DNA of 64,000 nucleotides from Rattus norvegicus (taxonomy: Eukaryota; Chordata; Mammalia; Rodentia; Muridae), in NCBI RefSeq assembly GCF_036323735.1, contig NW_026947367.1, forward strand, positions 1,599,001-1,663,000. The letters are read 5' to 3'. Both the position numbers and the translations under genes were made by a program. The notes under the pieces are model-generated. The model made no database searches, was not told where the DNA came from, and worked only from the letters and a program-made list of their open reading frames with translations. Shown here piece by piece: positions 13,342 to 24,810 of this stretch (position 1 is the stretch's first letter; each line of letters starts with the position of its first letter).

Positions 13342-14550
13342 ATGGCGAGAGGCAAGCGCAGGAACCCAAGCAACAGAAACCAAGACTACATGGCATCATC
13401 GGAGCCCAATTCTCCCATCAAAACAAACATGGAATATCCAAACACACCAGAAAAGCAAGATCTAGTTCCAAAATCATTTATGATCATGATGCTGGAGGAC
13501 TTCAAGAAAGACATGAAGAACTCCCTTAGAGAACAAGTAGAAGCCTACAGAGAGGAATCACAAAAATGCCTGAAAGAATCGCAAAAATCCCTGAAAGAAT
13601 TCCAGGAAAACATAAATAAACAAGTAGAAGCCCATAGAGAGGAGACACAAAAATCCCTGAAAGAATTCCAGGAAAACATAAATAAACAAGTAGAAGCCCA
13701 TAGAGAGGAGACACAAAAATCCCTGAAAGAAATCCAGGAAAACACAATCAAACAGTTGAAGGAATTAAAAATGGAAATAGAAGCAATCAAGAAAGAACAC
13801 ATGGAAACAACCCTGGATATAGAAAACCAAAAGAAGAGACAAGGAGCTGTAGATACAAGCTTCACCAACAGAATACAAGAGATGGAAGAGAGAATCTCAG
13901 GAGCAGAAGATTCCATAGAAGTCATTGACTCAACTGTCAAAGATAATGTAAAGCAGAAAAAGCTACTGGTCCAAAACATACAGGAAATCCAGGACTCAAT
14001 GAGAAGATCAAACCTAAGGATAATAGGTATAGAAGAGAGTGAAGACTCCCAGCTCAAAGGACCAGTAAATATCTTCAAGAAAATCATAGAAGAAAACTTC
14101 CCTAACCTAAAAAAAGAGATACCCATAGACATAAAGGAAGCCTACAGAACTCCAAATAGATTGGACCAGAAAAGAAACACCTCCCGTCACATAATTGTCA
14201 AAACACCAAACGCACAAAATAAAGAAAGAATATTAAAAGCAGTAAGGGAAAAAGGTCAAGTAACATATAAAGGGAGACCTATTAGAATCACACCAGACTT
14301 CTCGACAGAAACTATGAAGGCCAGAAGATCCTGGACTGATGTTATACATACCCTAAGAGAACACAAATCCCAGCCCATGTTACTGTATCCAGCAAAACTC
14401 TCAATTAACATTGATGGAGAAACCAAGATATTCTATGACAAAACCAAATTTACACAATATCTTTCCACAAATCCAGCACTACAAAGGATAATAAATGGTA
14501 AAGCCCAACATAAGGAGGCAAGCTATACCCTAGAAGAGGCAAGAAACTAA
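13342..14550 (+). CDS. L1 ORF1 protein (RNA-binding chaperone), intact
   Basis: 402 codons starting MARGKRRNPSNRNQDYMASS, the usual rodent L1 ORF1 beginning. Known role: a trimeric nucleic-acid chaperone that packages L1 RNA into cytoplasmic particles. Visible order: basic N-terminus (1-40); long coiled coil (about 45-195, rich in E, K, Q); RRM-like domain (about 215-315, with the NLRIIGIEE strand); C-terminal domain (about 320-402, ARRSWTDVIHTLREHK). The coiled coil contains two exact-length 66-bp (22-codon) repeats at 13597-13662 and 13663-13728 (EFQENINKQVEAHREE core), plus partial flanking units. That explains why it is somewhat longer than the ~360-370 residues typical of the family. No stops or frameshifts were seen. 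Confidence 0.9.
   Translation: MARGKRRNPSNRNQDYMASSEPNSPIKTNMEYPNTPEKQDLVPKSFMIMMLEDFKKDMKNSLREQVEAYREESQKCLKESQKSLKEFQENINKQVEAHREETQKSLKEFQENINKQVEAHREETQKSLKEIQENTIKQLKELKMEIEAIKKEHMETTLDIENQKKRQGAVDTSFTNRIQEMEERISGAEDSIEVIDSTVKDNVKQKKLLVQNIQEIQDSMRRSNLRIIGIEESEDSQLKGPVNIFKKIIEENFPNLKKEIPIDIKEAYRTPNRLDQKRNTSRHIIVKTPNAQNKERILKAVREKGQVTYKGRPIRITPDFSTETMKARRSWTDVIHTLREHKSQPMLLYPAKLSINIDGETKIFYDKTKFTQYLSTNPALQRIINGKAQHKEASYTLEEARN
13597..13728 (+). repeat. 66-bp tandem repeat inside ORF1 coiled coil
   Basis: Two consecutive 66-bp copies (13597-13662 and 13663-13728) encode the 22-residue EFQENINKQVEAHREE-containing unit. Degenerate partial units lie on both sides (13533-13596 and 13729-13755). 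The period is a multiple of three, so frame is kept. Rodent L1 ORF1 is known for length polymorphism in this region. Confidence 0.9.
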
Positions 14551-14609
14551 TCGTCTTGGCAACAAAACAAAGAGAATGAAAGCACACAAACATAACCTCT
14601 CATCCAAAT

Positions 14610-17600
14610 ATGAATATAACGGGAAGCAATAATCACTATTCCTTAATATATCTCAATATCAATGGCCTCAGCTCCCCAATAAAAAGACATAGATTAACAA
14701 ACTGGATACACAACGAGGACCCTGCATTCTGCTGCCTACAGGAAACTCACCTCAGAGACAAAGACAGACACTACCTCATAGTGAAAGGCTGGAAAACAAC
14801 TTTCCAAGCAAATGGTCAGAAGAAGCAAGCTGGAGTAGCCATTCTAATATCAAATAAAATCAATTTCCAACTAAAAGTCATCAAAAAAGATAAGGAAGGA
14901 CACTTCATATTCATCAAAGGAAAAATCCACCAAGATGAACTCTCAATCCTAAATATCTATGCCCCAAATACAAGGGCACCTACATACATAAAAGAAACCT
15001 TACTAAAGCTCAAAGCACACATTGCACCTCACACAATAATAGTGGGAGATTTCAACACACCACTCTCATCAATGGACAGATCATGTAAACAGAAATTAAA
15101 CAGTGATGTCGACAGACTAAGAGAAGTCATGAGCCAAATGGACTTAACGGATATTTATAGAACATTCTATCCTAAAGCAAAAGGATATACCTTCTTCTCA
15201 GCTCCTCATGGTACTTTCTCCAAAATTGACCATATAATTGGTCAAAAAACGGGCCTCAACAGGTACAGAAAGATAGAAATAATCCCATGCGTGCTATTGG
15301 ACCACCACGGCCTAAAACTGGTGTTCAATGACAATAAGGGAAGAATGCCCACATATACGTGGAAATTGAACAATGCTCTACTCAATGATAACCTGGTCAA
15401 GGAAGAAATAAAGAAAGAAATTAAAAACTTTTTAGAATTTAATGAAAATGAAGATACAACATACCCAAACTTATGGGACACAATGAAAGCTGTGCGAAGA
15501 GGAAAACTCATAGGGCTGAGTGCCTGCAGAAAGAAACAGGAAAGAGCATACGTCAGCAGCTTTACAGCACACCTAAAAGCAGAACAAAAAGAAGCAAATA
15601 AACCCAGGAGGAGTAGAAGGCAGGAAATAATCAAACTCAGAGCTGAAATCAACCAAGGAGAAATAAAAAGGACCATAGAAAGAATCAACAGAACCAAAAG
15701 TTGGTTCTTTGAGAAAATCAACAAGATAGATAAACCCTTAGCCAGACTAACAAGAGGACACCGAGAGTGCGTCCAAATTAACAAAATCAGAAATGAAAAG
15801 GGAGACATAACTACAGATTCAGAGGAAATTCAAAAAATCATCAGATCTTACTATTAAAAACCTATATTCAACAAAACTTGAAAATCTTCAGGAAAAGGAC
15901 AATTTCCTAGACAGATACCAGGTATCGAAGTTAAATCAGGAACAGATAAACCAGTTAAACAACCCCATAACTCCTAAGGGAATAGAAGCAGTCATTAAAG
16001 GTCTCCCAACCAAAAAGAGCCCAGGTCCAGATGGGTTTAGTGCAGAATTCTATCAAACCTTCATAGAAGACCTCATACCAATATTATCCAAACTATTGCA
16101 CAAAATTGAAACAGATGGAGCACTACCGAATTCCTTCTATGAAGCCACAATTACTCTTGTACCTAAACCACACAAAGACACAACAAAGAAAGAGAACTTC
16201 AGACCAATTTCCCTTATGAATATCGATGCAAAAATATTCAATACAATTCTGGCAAAGCGAATTCAAGAGCACATCAAAATAATCATCCACCATGATCAAG
16301 TAGGCTTCATCCCAGGCATGCAGGGATGGTTTAATATACGGAAAACCATCAATGTGATTCATTATATAAACAAACTGAAAGAACAGAACCCCATGATCAT
16401 TTCATTAGATGCTGAGAAAGCATTTGACAAAATATAACACCCCTTCATGATAAAAGTCCTGGAAAGAATAGGAATTCAAGGCCCATACCTAAACATAGTA
16501 AAAGCCATATACAGCAAACCAGTTGCTAACATTAAACTAAATGGAGAGAAACTTGAAGCAATCCAATTAAAATCAGGGACTAGACAAGGCTGCCCACTCT
16601 CTCCCTACTTATTCAATATAGTTCTTGAAGTTCTAGCCAGAGCAATCAGACAACAAAAGGAGATCAAGGGGATACAGATCGGAAAAGAAGAGGTCAAAAT
16701 ATCACTATTTGCAGATGACATGATAGTATATTTAAGTGATCCCAAATGTTCCACCAGAGAACTACTAAAACTGATAAACAACTTCAGCAAAGTGGCTGGT
16801 TATAAAATTAACTCAAATAAATCAGTTGCCTTCCTCTATACAAAAGTGAAACAAGCCGAGAAAGTAATTAGGGAAATGACACCCTTCATAATAGACCCAA
16901 ATAATATAAAGTACCTCGGTGTGACTTTAACCAAGCAAGTAAAAGATCTGTACAATAAGAACTTCAAGACACTGAGGAAAGAAATTGAAGAAGACCTCAG
17001 AAGATGGAAAGATCTCCCATGCTCATGGATTGGCAGGATTAATTTAGTAAAAATGGCCATTTTACCAAAAGCAATCTACAGATTCAATGCAATCCCCATC
17101 AAAATACCAATCCAATTCTTTAAAGACTTAGACAGAACAATTTGCAAATTCATCTGGAATAACAAAAAACCCAGGATAGCTAAAGCTATTCTCAACAATA
17201 AAAGGACTTCAGGGGGAATCACTATCCCTGAACTCAAGCAGTATTACAGAGCAATAGTGATAAAAACTTCATGGTATTGGTACAGAGACAGACAGATAGG
17301 CCAATGGAATAGAATTGAAGACCCAGAAATGAACCCACACACCTATGGTCACTTGATTTTTGACAAAGGAGCCAAAACCATCCAATGGAAAAAGATAGCA
17401 TTTTCAGCAAATGGTGCTGGTTCAACTGGAGAGCAACATGTAGAAGAATGCAGATCGAACCATCCTTATCACCCTGTACAAAGCTTAAGTCCAAGTGGAT
17501 GAAGGACCTCCACATCAAACCAGACACACTCAAACTAATAGAAGAAAAAATAGGGAAGCATCTGGAACACATGAGCACTGGAAAAAATTTCCTGAACAAA

Positions 17601-18433
17601 ACACCAATGGCTTATGCTCTAAGATCAAGAATCGACAAATAGGATCTAATAAAACGGCAAAGCTTCTGTAAGGCAAAGGACACTGTGGTAGGACAAAACG
17701 GCAAACAACAGATTGGGAAAAGATCTTTAACAATCCTACAACAGATAGAGGCCTTATATCCAAAATATACAAAGAACTCAAGAAGTTAGACCGCAGGGAA
17801 ACAAATAACCCTACTAAAAAATGGGGTTCAGAGCTAAACAAAGAATTCACAGCTGAGGAATGCCGAATGGCTGAGAAACACCTAAAGAAATGTTCAACAT
17901 CTTTAGTCATAAGGGAAATGCAAATCAAAACAACCCTGAGATTTCACCTCACACCAGTGAGAATGGCTAAGATCAAAAACTCAGATGACAGCAGATGCTG
18001 GCGAGGATGTGGAGAAAGAGGAACACTCCTCCATTTTTGGTGGGATTGCAGACTGGTAAAACCATTCTGGAAATCAGTCTGGAGGTTCCTCAGAAAATTG
18101 GACATTGAACTGCCTGAGGATCCAGCTATACCTCTCTTGGGCATATACCCAAAAGATGCCTCAACATATAAAAGAGACACGTGCTCCACTATGTTCATCG
18201 CAGCCTTATTTATAATAGCCAGAAAATGGAAAGAACCCAGATGCCCTTCAACAGAGGAATGGATACAGAAAATGTGGTACATCTACACAATGGAATATTA
18301 CTCAGCTATCAAAATCAACGAGTTTATGAAATTCGTAGGCAAATGGTTGGAACTGGAAAATATCATCCTGAGTGAGCTAACCCAATCACAGAAAGACATA
18401 CATGGTGTGTACTCATTGATAAGTGGCTATTAG
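14610..18433 (+). pseudogene. L1 ORF2 (endonuclease-reverse transcriptase), disrupted
   Basis: Starts MNITGSNNHYSLIYLNING, 59 bp after ORF1. The endonuclease domain (about residues 1-240) shows N16, E45 in QETHL, a GDFN motif, and DHH near 231; residue 230, normally Ser of the SDH motif, is Leu (TTG at 15297). The reverse transcriptase keeps GTRQGCPLSPYLFN and the catalytic FADD (16708-16719). The C-terminal CCHC motif (C-x3-C-x7-H-x4-C) starts at 17996. Damage seen: a 1-bp insertion near 15853 causing a stop at 15855; nonsense TAA at 16435 (expected CAA); a 1-bp loss in an A-run near 17385-17390; nonsense TAG at 17640 (expected TGG); and further small indels near 17685-17705. The C-terminus (17867-18433) is open. 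Normal length is about 1,275 codons; this copy cannot make a full protein. Confidence 0.93.
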
Positions 18434-19138
18434 CCCAAATGCTTGAATTACCCTAGATCCCTAGAACAAACAAAACTCAAGACAGATGATCAAAATGTGA
18501 ATGCTTCACTCCTTCTTTAAATGAGGAAAAAGAATACCCTTGGCATGGAAGGGAGAGGCAAAGATTAAAACAGACACAGAAGGAATACCCATTCAGAGCC
18601 TGCCCCACATGTGGCCCATACATATACAGCCACCCAATTGGACAAGATGGATGAAGCAAAGAAGTGCAGACCGACAGGAGCCGGATGTAGATCGCTCCTG
18701 AGAGACACAGCCAGAATACAGCAAATACAGAGGCGAATGCCATCAGCAAACCACTGAACTGAGAATAGGTCCTCCATTGAAGGAATCAGAGAAAGAACTG
18801 GAAGAGCTTGAAGGGGCTCGAGACCCCAAAAGTACAACAATGTCAAGCAACCAGAGCTTCCAGGGACTAAGCCACTACCTAAAGACTATACATGGACTGA
18901 CCCTAGACTCTGACCCCATAGGTAGCAATGAATATCCTAGTAAGAGCACTAGTGGAAGGGGAAGCCCTGGGTCCTGAAAGACTCAACCCCCAGTGAACTA
19001 GACTATGGGAGGAGGGCGGCAAAGGGGGGAGGGTAGGGAGGGGGGCACCCATAAGGAAGGGTGGGGGGGAGGGGGACTTTTGCCCGGAAACCGCGAAAGG
19101 GAATAACACTTGAAATGTATATAAGAAATACTCAAGTT
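18434..19138 (+). other. L1 3' UTR with G-rich polypurine tract
   Basis: Typical rodent L1 3' UTR following the ORF2 stop. A G-rich tract with several runs of three or more G's (about 19008-19080) is the known quadruplex-prone polypurine feature of mammalian L1 3' UTRs. It ends in 'atataagaaatactcaagttaataaaaaaaa', which supplies the A-tail. Confidence 0.85.
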
Positions 19139-19210
19139 AATAAAAAAAAAGAAAGAAAAGTAGGGAAATAAATACCACAAAACAAACAAACAAACAAACA
19201 AAAAAAAATA

Positions 19211-19225
19211 AAGAAAATCAATGCC
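19211..19225. repeat. Target-site duplication, right copy
   Basis: Exact match to 12587-12601 (aagaaaatcaatgcc). After it the interrupted array unit continues with the 'aacagagtcttctggtac' sequence expected from sister units. Confidence 0.93.
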
Positions 19226-19665
19226 AACGAAACAGAGTCTTCTGGTACTATATGGATATTGAAAGATTGTACATGGATAGCCCTATGGCTCGAACTGCAT
19301 ATGTAGCAGAGACTGGTTTTGTTCGGCCCCAATGGAAGGAGATGCCCTTGGTCTAAATGAGGTTTTATTACCAATTCAAGGGAATGTCAAAATGCAGTAA
19401 GAGTGATTATACAAAAAAGGTAGGGGGACCGGTTAGGGATCTTATGGGCAGGAAACAGGGAAAGGCAAAAATATTTGAAATGTAAATATGGACAAATCAA
19501 ATTAATAAAGCAAAAAAATGCTAAAAAATAAAAAAAAGTAAATAAGTTAAAGATAAGAAAACTGCCATTTAAACACATATTGACTGAGAAATCTAAGGGG
19601 TCACGATCAGGAGTCAGAGAAATATTATTGAAAAGACTGATATGATGAACTAGAAACATGTCTCA
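19226..19665 (+). repeat. 2.2 kb unit, left block, remainder of first unit
   Basis: This resumes the unit interrupted by the young L1. It is the embedded old L1 3' end (to about 19553, including the A-rich end), then the beginning of the inter-L1 part up to the 'ctcccaaatac' landmark at 19666. Confidence 0.8.
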
Positions 19666-21194
19666 CTCCCAAATACCAGTATCAGACACAAACTGAACTA
19701 AGGTTATCCAAATAATCGAGGAGTTTATTCTGAGTAAGGACATAATATTTGTCTTTCACTTCTTCCTTAGGACTTTTTTCTTTTGGGCAAAAAAATAAAA
19801 GCCATGAGCTCTAAGGAAAAGGACAGCCCCCTTCCCAACAAATGGCTTTTGTTATAAAGATATTAATGATATAAACTCCCTGACTTACAGGAATCACTAG
19901 AAGCAGGGAAGTCCAGATTCTTCTGACCGAGTCTGAACACCTGATCCCATATGTGGAAGGCTCAGATCAATTCTATCTCTTCATTACCTACTCAACTCCT
20001 ACCAAAGACTCAGTGAAATTTTCCAGGGTCGACATATTTCTTCATTTTTTTTCTACCAAGACAGAAGGCCATCTTTGTTCTCCCCATCGCTGAGCTCTTC
20101 ACCCTCTTTGTTCTCATTCCCAAATTGCTGTTTGCTCTGAACTAGAGGCCAATTAGTTAACCCTATAGGTATTGAAAGAATATCTGAGAGGTATTTGCAG
20201 ACACAACAAAACTTGTGACATCACAGGAGAAGGTAGGGCTCTCCAGGACACAAGTGATTTTTCAGGGAGGGCCTAATTATGATGTAACTGAGAATTGCCA
20301 TGGCCTACTGCTGAGCAGCTTTCCTTACATTGCCAAGATTAGAGGGTGTCTTTTCCAGGAGTGTGTCGTTTGAAACAGTGGAAATCTTTACATACTCCAT
20401 CTCCATAAAGAAAGAGACCTCTCTTTGCATCATTAGTGGTTACATGCTCTGAATGGTGAAAATTAGTTAGGGGCTTGGCATGGGTAGAAAAGAACTAGGA
20501 ACTTGGAGTGGAGGAGAATCTTCTGGATAATAATTTTATTCACTGGACCATTCCTGTGAAAGACAATTCAATTTCCTAGGGGTTTTCTGTTTCTCAAAGG
20601 GCAGTATTCTACCAACAGACCTTTAATTGAAAGAATATTGTATTACATTTTCTTACTGTACATTCCTTGATAGTGGACTTTACATATATTCCTGAATGTG
20701 TATTCAAAAATTCTGTTTTCCAGTTCAATTTTTTGCAATGATTTTGGCTTCAAAGAAGGCCCAGCTTTAGAGTGAATATAAGTTTAAAATTGTGTATCTA
20801 CTTCAAATGATAAACTCCCAAATCCTCATTTTATCCAAAATTTTTCAGACATCAGTAAAGCAAAGGACAACATGGACTACAGAATGTGGTTCTGTAGTCC
20901 CATTAGATATCAGTTCTCAAAAATGTATCTTCCTGTGTTCCCATGGCCAGACTTGAGGGTTTTGGATGTTCTACCATGATCTTACTTCAGGCCAAACATA
21001 AGATACAGGAGGATGTACAGGGAGAGGAATGGCTTGAGGTCCAGTGAAACCTCAAGTTCAATAGGTTCATAAGAACAGGAGGTAGTCTATTTGGCATTGT
21101 CATTTGTGGATTCTACATTCTTGACAAAGTTATGCAGAATCCATGTTAACATTCCACCTACCCTCATAGTTGTAGGAGAAACCAAAAGTGTGTT

Positions 21195-21242
<48 letters not shown>

Positions 21243-21929
21243 ACCAAAACTAGAGAAGATTGATGAAGCTAAGAAGTGCATTCTGCCAGGAACCAGATGT
21301 AGATATTTCCTGAAAGACATATCTAGAGCCGGTCAACTATATACAAGAATGCTAGTGGCAAACAGTGTACTGAAAACAGACCTCTTGTTGGAAGATTTTG
21401 AAAAAGGATTACAAGAGCTGAAGGTGCTTTCAACACCATGAAAACAACAATGCCAAAAAACTAGATCTTTCTGGTACTAGACCAATATTCAAAGAATGTG
21501 CATTGACAGACCTATGGTTACAACTGCATATGTGGCTGAGGATGGCCTTGTTGTGCACCAATGGAAGGAGAAGCCCTTGGTCCTCCCTAGGATTCTCTCC
21601 TAGTTCAAGGGTATGCCAAGTGGACTTAAGGGGGATTAAAGGAAGGACTTAAGGGGGATTAGGGGAAGGGAACGGGTAGGGATCTTATGGGCAGGAAACT
21701 GGGAAAGGAAAAAAAACATTTTAAATGTAAATATAGAAACATCCAGTTAAAAAAGCAATAAAATTTGCTAAAAAATAAAAAAAAAAATGGAAGAAATTGA
21801 AGAAAAGAGAACTGCCAGATAATCACATCCATTAACTTGGAAATCTAGGGGATCACTGTCAGGGAAGGGTAGTAGAGTAATACTAGTGAAAGACTGAGAT
21901 GGTGAAGTCTCAACTAGAAGCACTTCTCT
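19666..21929 (+). repeat. 2.2 kb tandem unit, left block, complete unit
   Basis: 2,264 bp between successive 'ctccca(a/g)atac/atat' landmarks. Contents in order: a 'ttccttagga' and 'gccatgagctct' region (about 19765-19815), the 'agacagaaggccatctt' block (20059), the 'cttgtgacatcacag' block (20210), AT-rich spacer, a (TA)n microsatellite (21199-21239), then an embedded old L1 3' end (21240-21782). Confidence 0.85.
21199..21239. repeat. (TA)n microsatellite
   Basis: About 20 TA repeats, at the junction between the non-L1 and L1-derived parts of the array unit. Confidence 0.9.
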
Positions 21930-22583
21930 CTCCCAGATATCAGTGTCAGACACAAACTGCACTATAGGAATCCAAAGCATGGAGCACTTTATACCGAGCT
22001 TAGGACACAATGCTTATATTTCCATTATTCCTTAGGACATTTTCTTCTGGGCAAAAAGAACAAAAGCCATGAGTTCTCAAGAAAACTATTGTACCCTTCC
22101 CAACACTCAGATTTGGGATAAACAAGTTAATGTTATAAACTCTCTGACATCCAGGAACCATAACAAGCAGGGAAGTCCAGCTGCTGAGAGGCTCCCAGCT
22201 CCTGATTCCCATATGAGGAAGGCTCTGATCAATGTTATCTTTTCATCAAACCAACTAAACCCTACACAAGATTCACTGAGCTTTACCATGGACAAGATAT
22301 TTCTTCATTTTTCTTATACCAAGGCAGAAGGCCAGCTTCTTCTCCCCATCTCTGATATCTTCATCCTCTTTCTTCTCCCTCCCAAATGGCTGTTTGCTCT
22401 GAATCAAAGGCCATTTAGTAAACCCTAGAGGTAATGAATGAATATCTGAGAGGCAGTTGCTTTCACGACAACACCTGTAACATCACAGAAGAAGCTAGAG
22501 CCCTCCAGGATACAAGAGATTTTTCCAGGAGGTCCTAATGATGATGTCACTGAGACCTGCCATGGCCTACCTGCAAAACATCT
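21930..22583 (+). repeat. 2.2 kb tandem unit, left block, truncated last unit
   Basis: Follows the array consensus until 'ctgccatggcctacctgc' and then departs near 22583. Only the first ~650 bp of a unit is present. Confidence 0.8.
22069..22428 (+). pseudogene. 119-codon open frame in array unit (no recognised product)
   Basis: Begins MSSQENYCTLPNTQIWDKQ and ends at 22428. The equivalent place in a sister unit (39037-39309) is also open for 90 codons with related residues (INSL-SRNH-KQGSP-ER-PA-DSH-KA). Other units have stops or frameshifts in this segment (34700-35000, 36860-37150). A splice-acceptor-like 'ttccttag' lies just upstream (22028-22035). I infer a decayed exon, or a chance frame kept by recent duplication; no function is claimed. 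Confidence 0.3.
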
Positions 22584-22937
22584 TGAGCAGGTATGTTGAC
22601 AGAAGGCAGCCGAAAAAAAAAATACTAAATGTATGACATCGCAGTTGTGATGATCATTCATTAATTAGACCCGTTACCATAGAGATGTCTTATTCAGGGG
22701 AATGTATGGATGATAAAGCAGTAAATGGCCCTGAATTAAGAACCAGATGCCTGGTAAAGTTTCACGTTATTCACCCCCATGTTGTATGGGCCCTGAGCGA
22801 GAAGAGGGGGACTAGTGGGCAGGTTGTTGATTTTGCAGAGAATGGTAGAAATAGAAACCAATTGGGGTAGGTAATAGTATTATTGAAAAGAAAGGTTTAT
22901 GACTTTTATGGTGTATGTCTGATAACACAAATATGTC
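22584..22937. other. Unassigned DNA
   Basis: About 350 bp between the truncated array unit and the left TSD of the next L1. I see no array homology, coding frame or known repeat. Confidence 0.5.
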
Positions 22938-22953
22938 CATAAATCATTATTTT
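22938..22953. repeat. TSD of composite L1 insertion, left copy
   Basis: cataaatcattatttt is repeated at 24811-24826. It brackets not only the L1 but also the ID fragment and T-rich DNA beyond the L1 A-tail. Confidence 0.85.
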
Positions 22954-23122
22954 TTTTTCTTTTTTTTTTTGTTTTTGTTTTTGTTTTTTTTTTTTGTTTG
23001 TTTTTTTTTAAAGGTTCACAAACTTCCCTTTCTGTTGTTTTGGGGTTTTTTTGTTTTTTTTTTTTTCGGAGCTGGGGACCGAACCCAGGGCCTTATGCTT
23101 GCTAGGCAAGCGCTGTTTTGGG
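22954..23122 (-). mobile_element. Extra 3' sequence of L1, including a 5'-truncated ID SINE
   Basis: Read on the minus strand after the L1 A-tail: an ID element lacking its 5' part (23115-23066, 'gcttgctaggcaagcgct' and 'ggagctggggaccgaacc' complements), an A-rich tail (23065-23051), about 35 bp of unique DNA (23046-23013), then a second A-rich tail down to 22954. All of it lies inside the TSD, which fits L1-mediated 3' transduction or an L1-ID chimeric insertion. Confidence 0.7.
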
Positions 23123-24810
23123 TTTTTTTTTTTTTTTTTTTTTTTTTTTATTAACTTGAGTATTTCTTATATACATTTCGAGTGTTATTCCCTTTCCCGG
23201 TTTCCGGGCAAACATCCCCCTCCCCCCTCCCCTTCCTTATGGGTGTTCCCCTCCCAACCCTCCCCCCATTGCCGCCCTCCCCCCATAGACTAGTTCACTG
23301 GGGGTTCAGTCTTAGCAGGACCCAGGGCTTCCCCTTCCACTGGTGCTCTTACTAGGATATTCATTGCTACCTATGGGGTCAGAGTCCAGGGTCAGTCCAT
23401 GTATAGTCTTTAGGTAGTGGCTTAGTCCCTGGAAGGTCTGGTTGCTTGGCATTGTTGTACTTTTGGGGTCTCGAGCCCCTTCAAGCTCTTCCAGTTCTTT
23501 CTCTGATTCCTTCAATAGGGGACCTATTCTCAGTTCACTGGTTTGCTGCTGGCATTCGCCTCTATATTTGCTGTATTCTGGCTGTGTCTCTCAGGACCGA
23601 TCTACATCCGGCTCCTGTCGGTCTGCACTTCTTTGCTTCATCCATCTTGTCCAATTGGGTGGCTGTATATGTATGGGCCACCTGTGGGGCAGGCTCTGAA
23701 TGGGTGTTCCTTCAGTCTCTGTTTTAATCTTTGCCTCTCCCTTCCCTGCCAAGGGTAATCTTTTTCCTCATTTAAAGAAGGAGTGAAGCATTCACATTTT
23801 GATCATCCGTCTTGAGTTTCGTTTGTTCTAGGGATCTAGGGTAATTCAAGCATTTGGGCTAATAGCCACTTATCAATGAGTGCATACCATGTATGTCTTT
23901 CTGTGATTGGGTTAGCTCACTCAGGATGATATTTTCCAGTTCCAACCATTTGCCTACGAATTTCATAAAGCCGTTATTTTTGATAGCTGAGTAATATTCC
24001 ATTGTGTAGATGTACCACATTTTCTGTATCCATTCCTCTGTTGAAGGGCATCTGGGTTCTTTCCATTTTCTGGCTATTATAAATAAGGCTGCGATGAACA
24101 TAGTGGAGCATGTGTCTCTTTTATATGTTGAGGCATCTTTTGGGTATATGCCCAAGAGAGGTATAGCTGGATCCTCAGGCAGTTCAATGTCCAATTTTCT
24201 GAGGAACCTCCAGACTGATTTCCAGAATGGTTTTACCAGTCTGCAATCCCACCAACAATGGAGGAGTGTTCCTCTTTCTCCACATCCTCGCCAGCATCTG
24301 CTGTCACCTGAGTTTTTGATCTTAGCCAATCGCACTGGTGTGAGGTGAAATCTCAGGGTTGTTTTGATTTGCATTTCCCTTATGACTAAAGATGTTGAAC
24401 ATTTCTTTAGGTGTTTCTCAGCCATTCAGCATTCCTCAGCTGTGAATTCTTTGTTTAGCTCTGAACCCCATTTTTTAATAGGGTTATTTGTTTCCCTGCG
24501 GTCTAACTTCTTGAGTTCTTTGTATATTTTGGAAATAAGGCCTCTATCTGTTGTAGGATTGGTAAAGATCTTTTCCCAATCTGTTGGTTGCCGTTTTGTC
24601 CTAACCACAGTGTCCTTTGCCTTACAGAAGCTTTGCAGTTTATGAGATCCCATTTGTCGATTCTTGATCTTAGAGCATAAGCCATTGGTGTTTTGTTCAG
24701 GAAATTTTTTCCAGTGCCCATGTGTTCCAGATGCTTCCCTAGTTTTTCTTCTATTAGTTTGAGTGTGTCTGGTTTGATGTGGAGGTCCTTGATCCACTTG
24801 GACTTAAGCT
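23123..24810 (-). mobile_element. 5'-truncated young L1
   Basis: A T-run (23123-23149) is the A-tail. The 3' UTR and C-terminal ORF2 follow, ending abruptly at 24810 next to the right TSD. It shares several residues with the young L1 at 12602-19210 that the other copies lack (RLVKPFW, KRDTC, ARKWKEP), so it belongs to the same young subfamily. Confidence 0.92.
23859..24810 (-). pseudogene. L1 ORF2 C-terminal fragment
   Basis: Minus-strand frame 24425-23859 (188 codons) includes the CWRGCGERGTLLHCWWDC zinc-knuckle motif and ends SLISGY. Upstream frames 24797-24426 and 24859-24503 continue the same protein. A nonsense codon at 24426-24428 (TGA where CGA is expected, a CpG change) and a small deletion near 24645 break it. 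Confidence 0.85.

Larger units (their letters stand above)
12602..19210 (+). mobile_element. Young near-full-length L1 (rat LINE-1)
   Basis: A 6.6-kb element with 5' UTR (12602-13341), intact ORF1 (13342-14550), a 59-bp spacer, ORF2 (14610-18433, broken), 3' UTR (18434-19138) and an A-rich tail (19139-19210). Perfect 15-bp TSDs (12587-12601 and 19211-19225) mark a standard target-primed insertion into an array unit. The perfect TSD and intact ORF1 suggest it is fairly recent. ORF2 damage makes it incapable of autonomous movement. Confidence 0.95.

Noticed and set aside
13545..14132. 195-codon antisense frame across ORF1
   Set aside because: Shadow of the ORF1 coding strand.
22915..23293. Phe-rich frames
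   Set aside because: Translations of T-runs from L1 and ID A-tails on the opposite strand.
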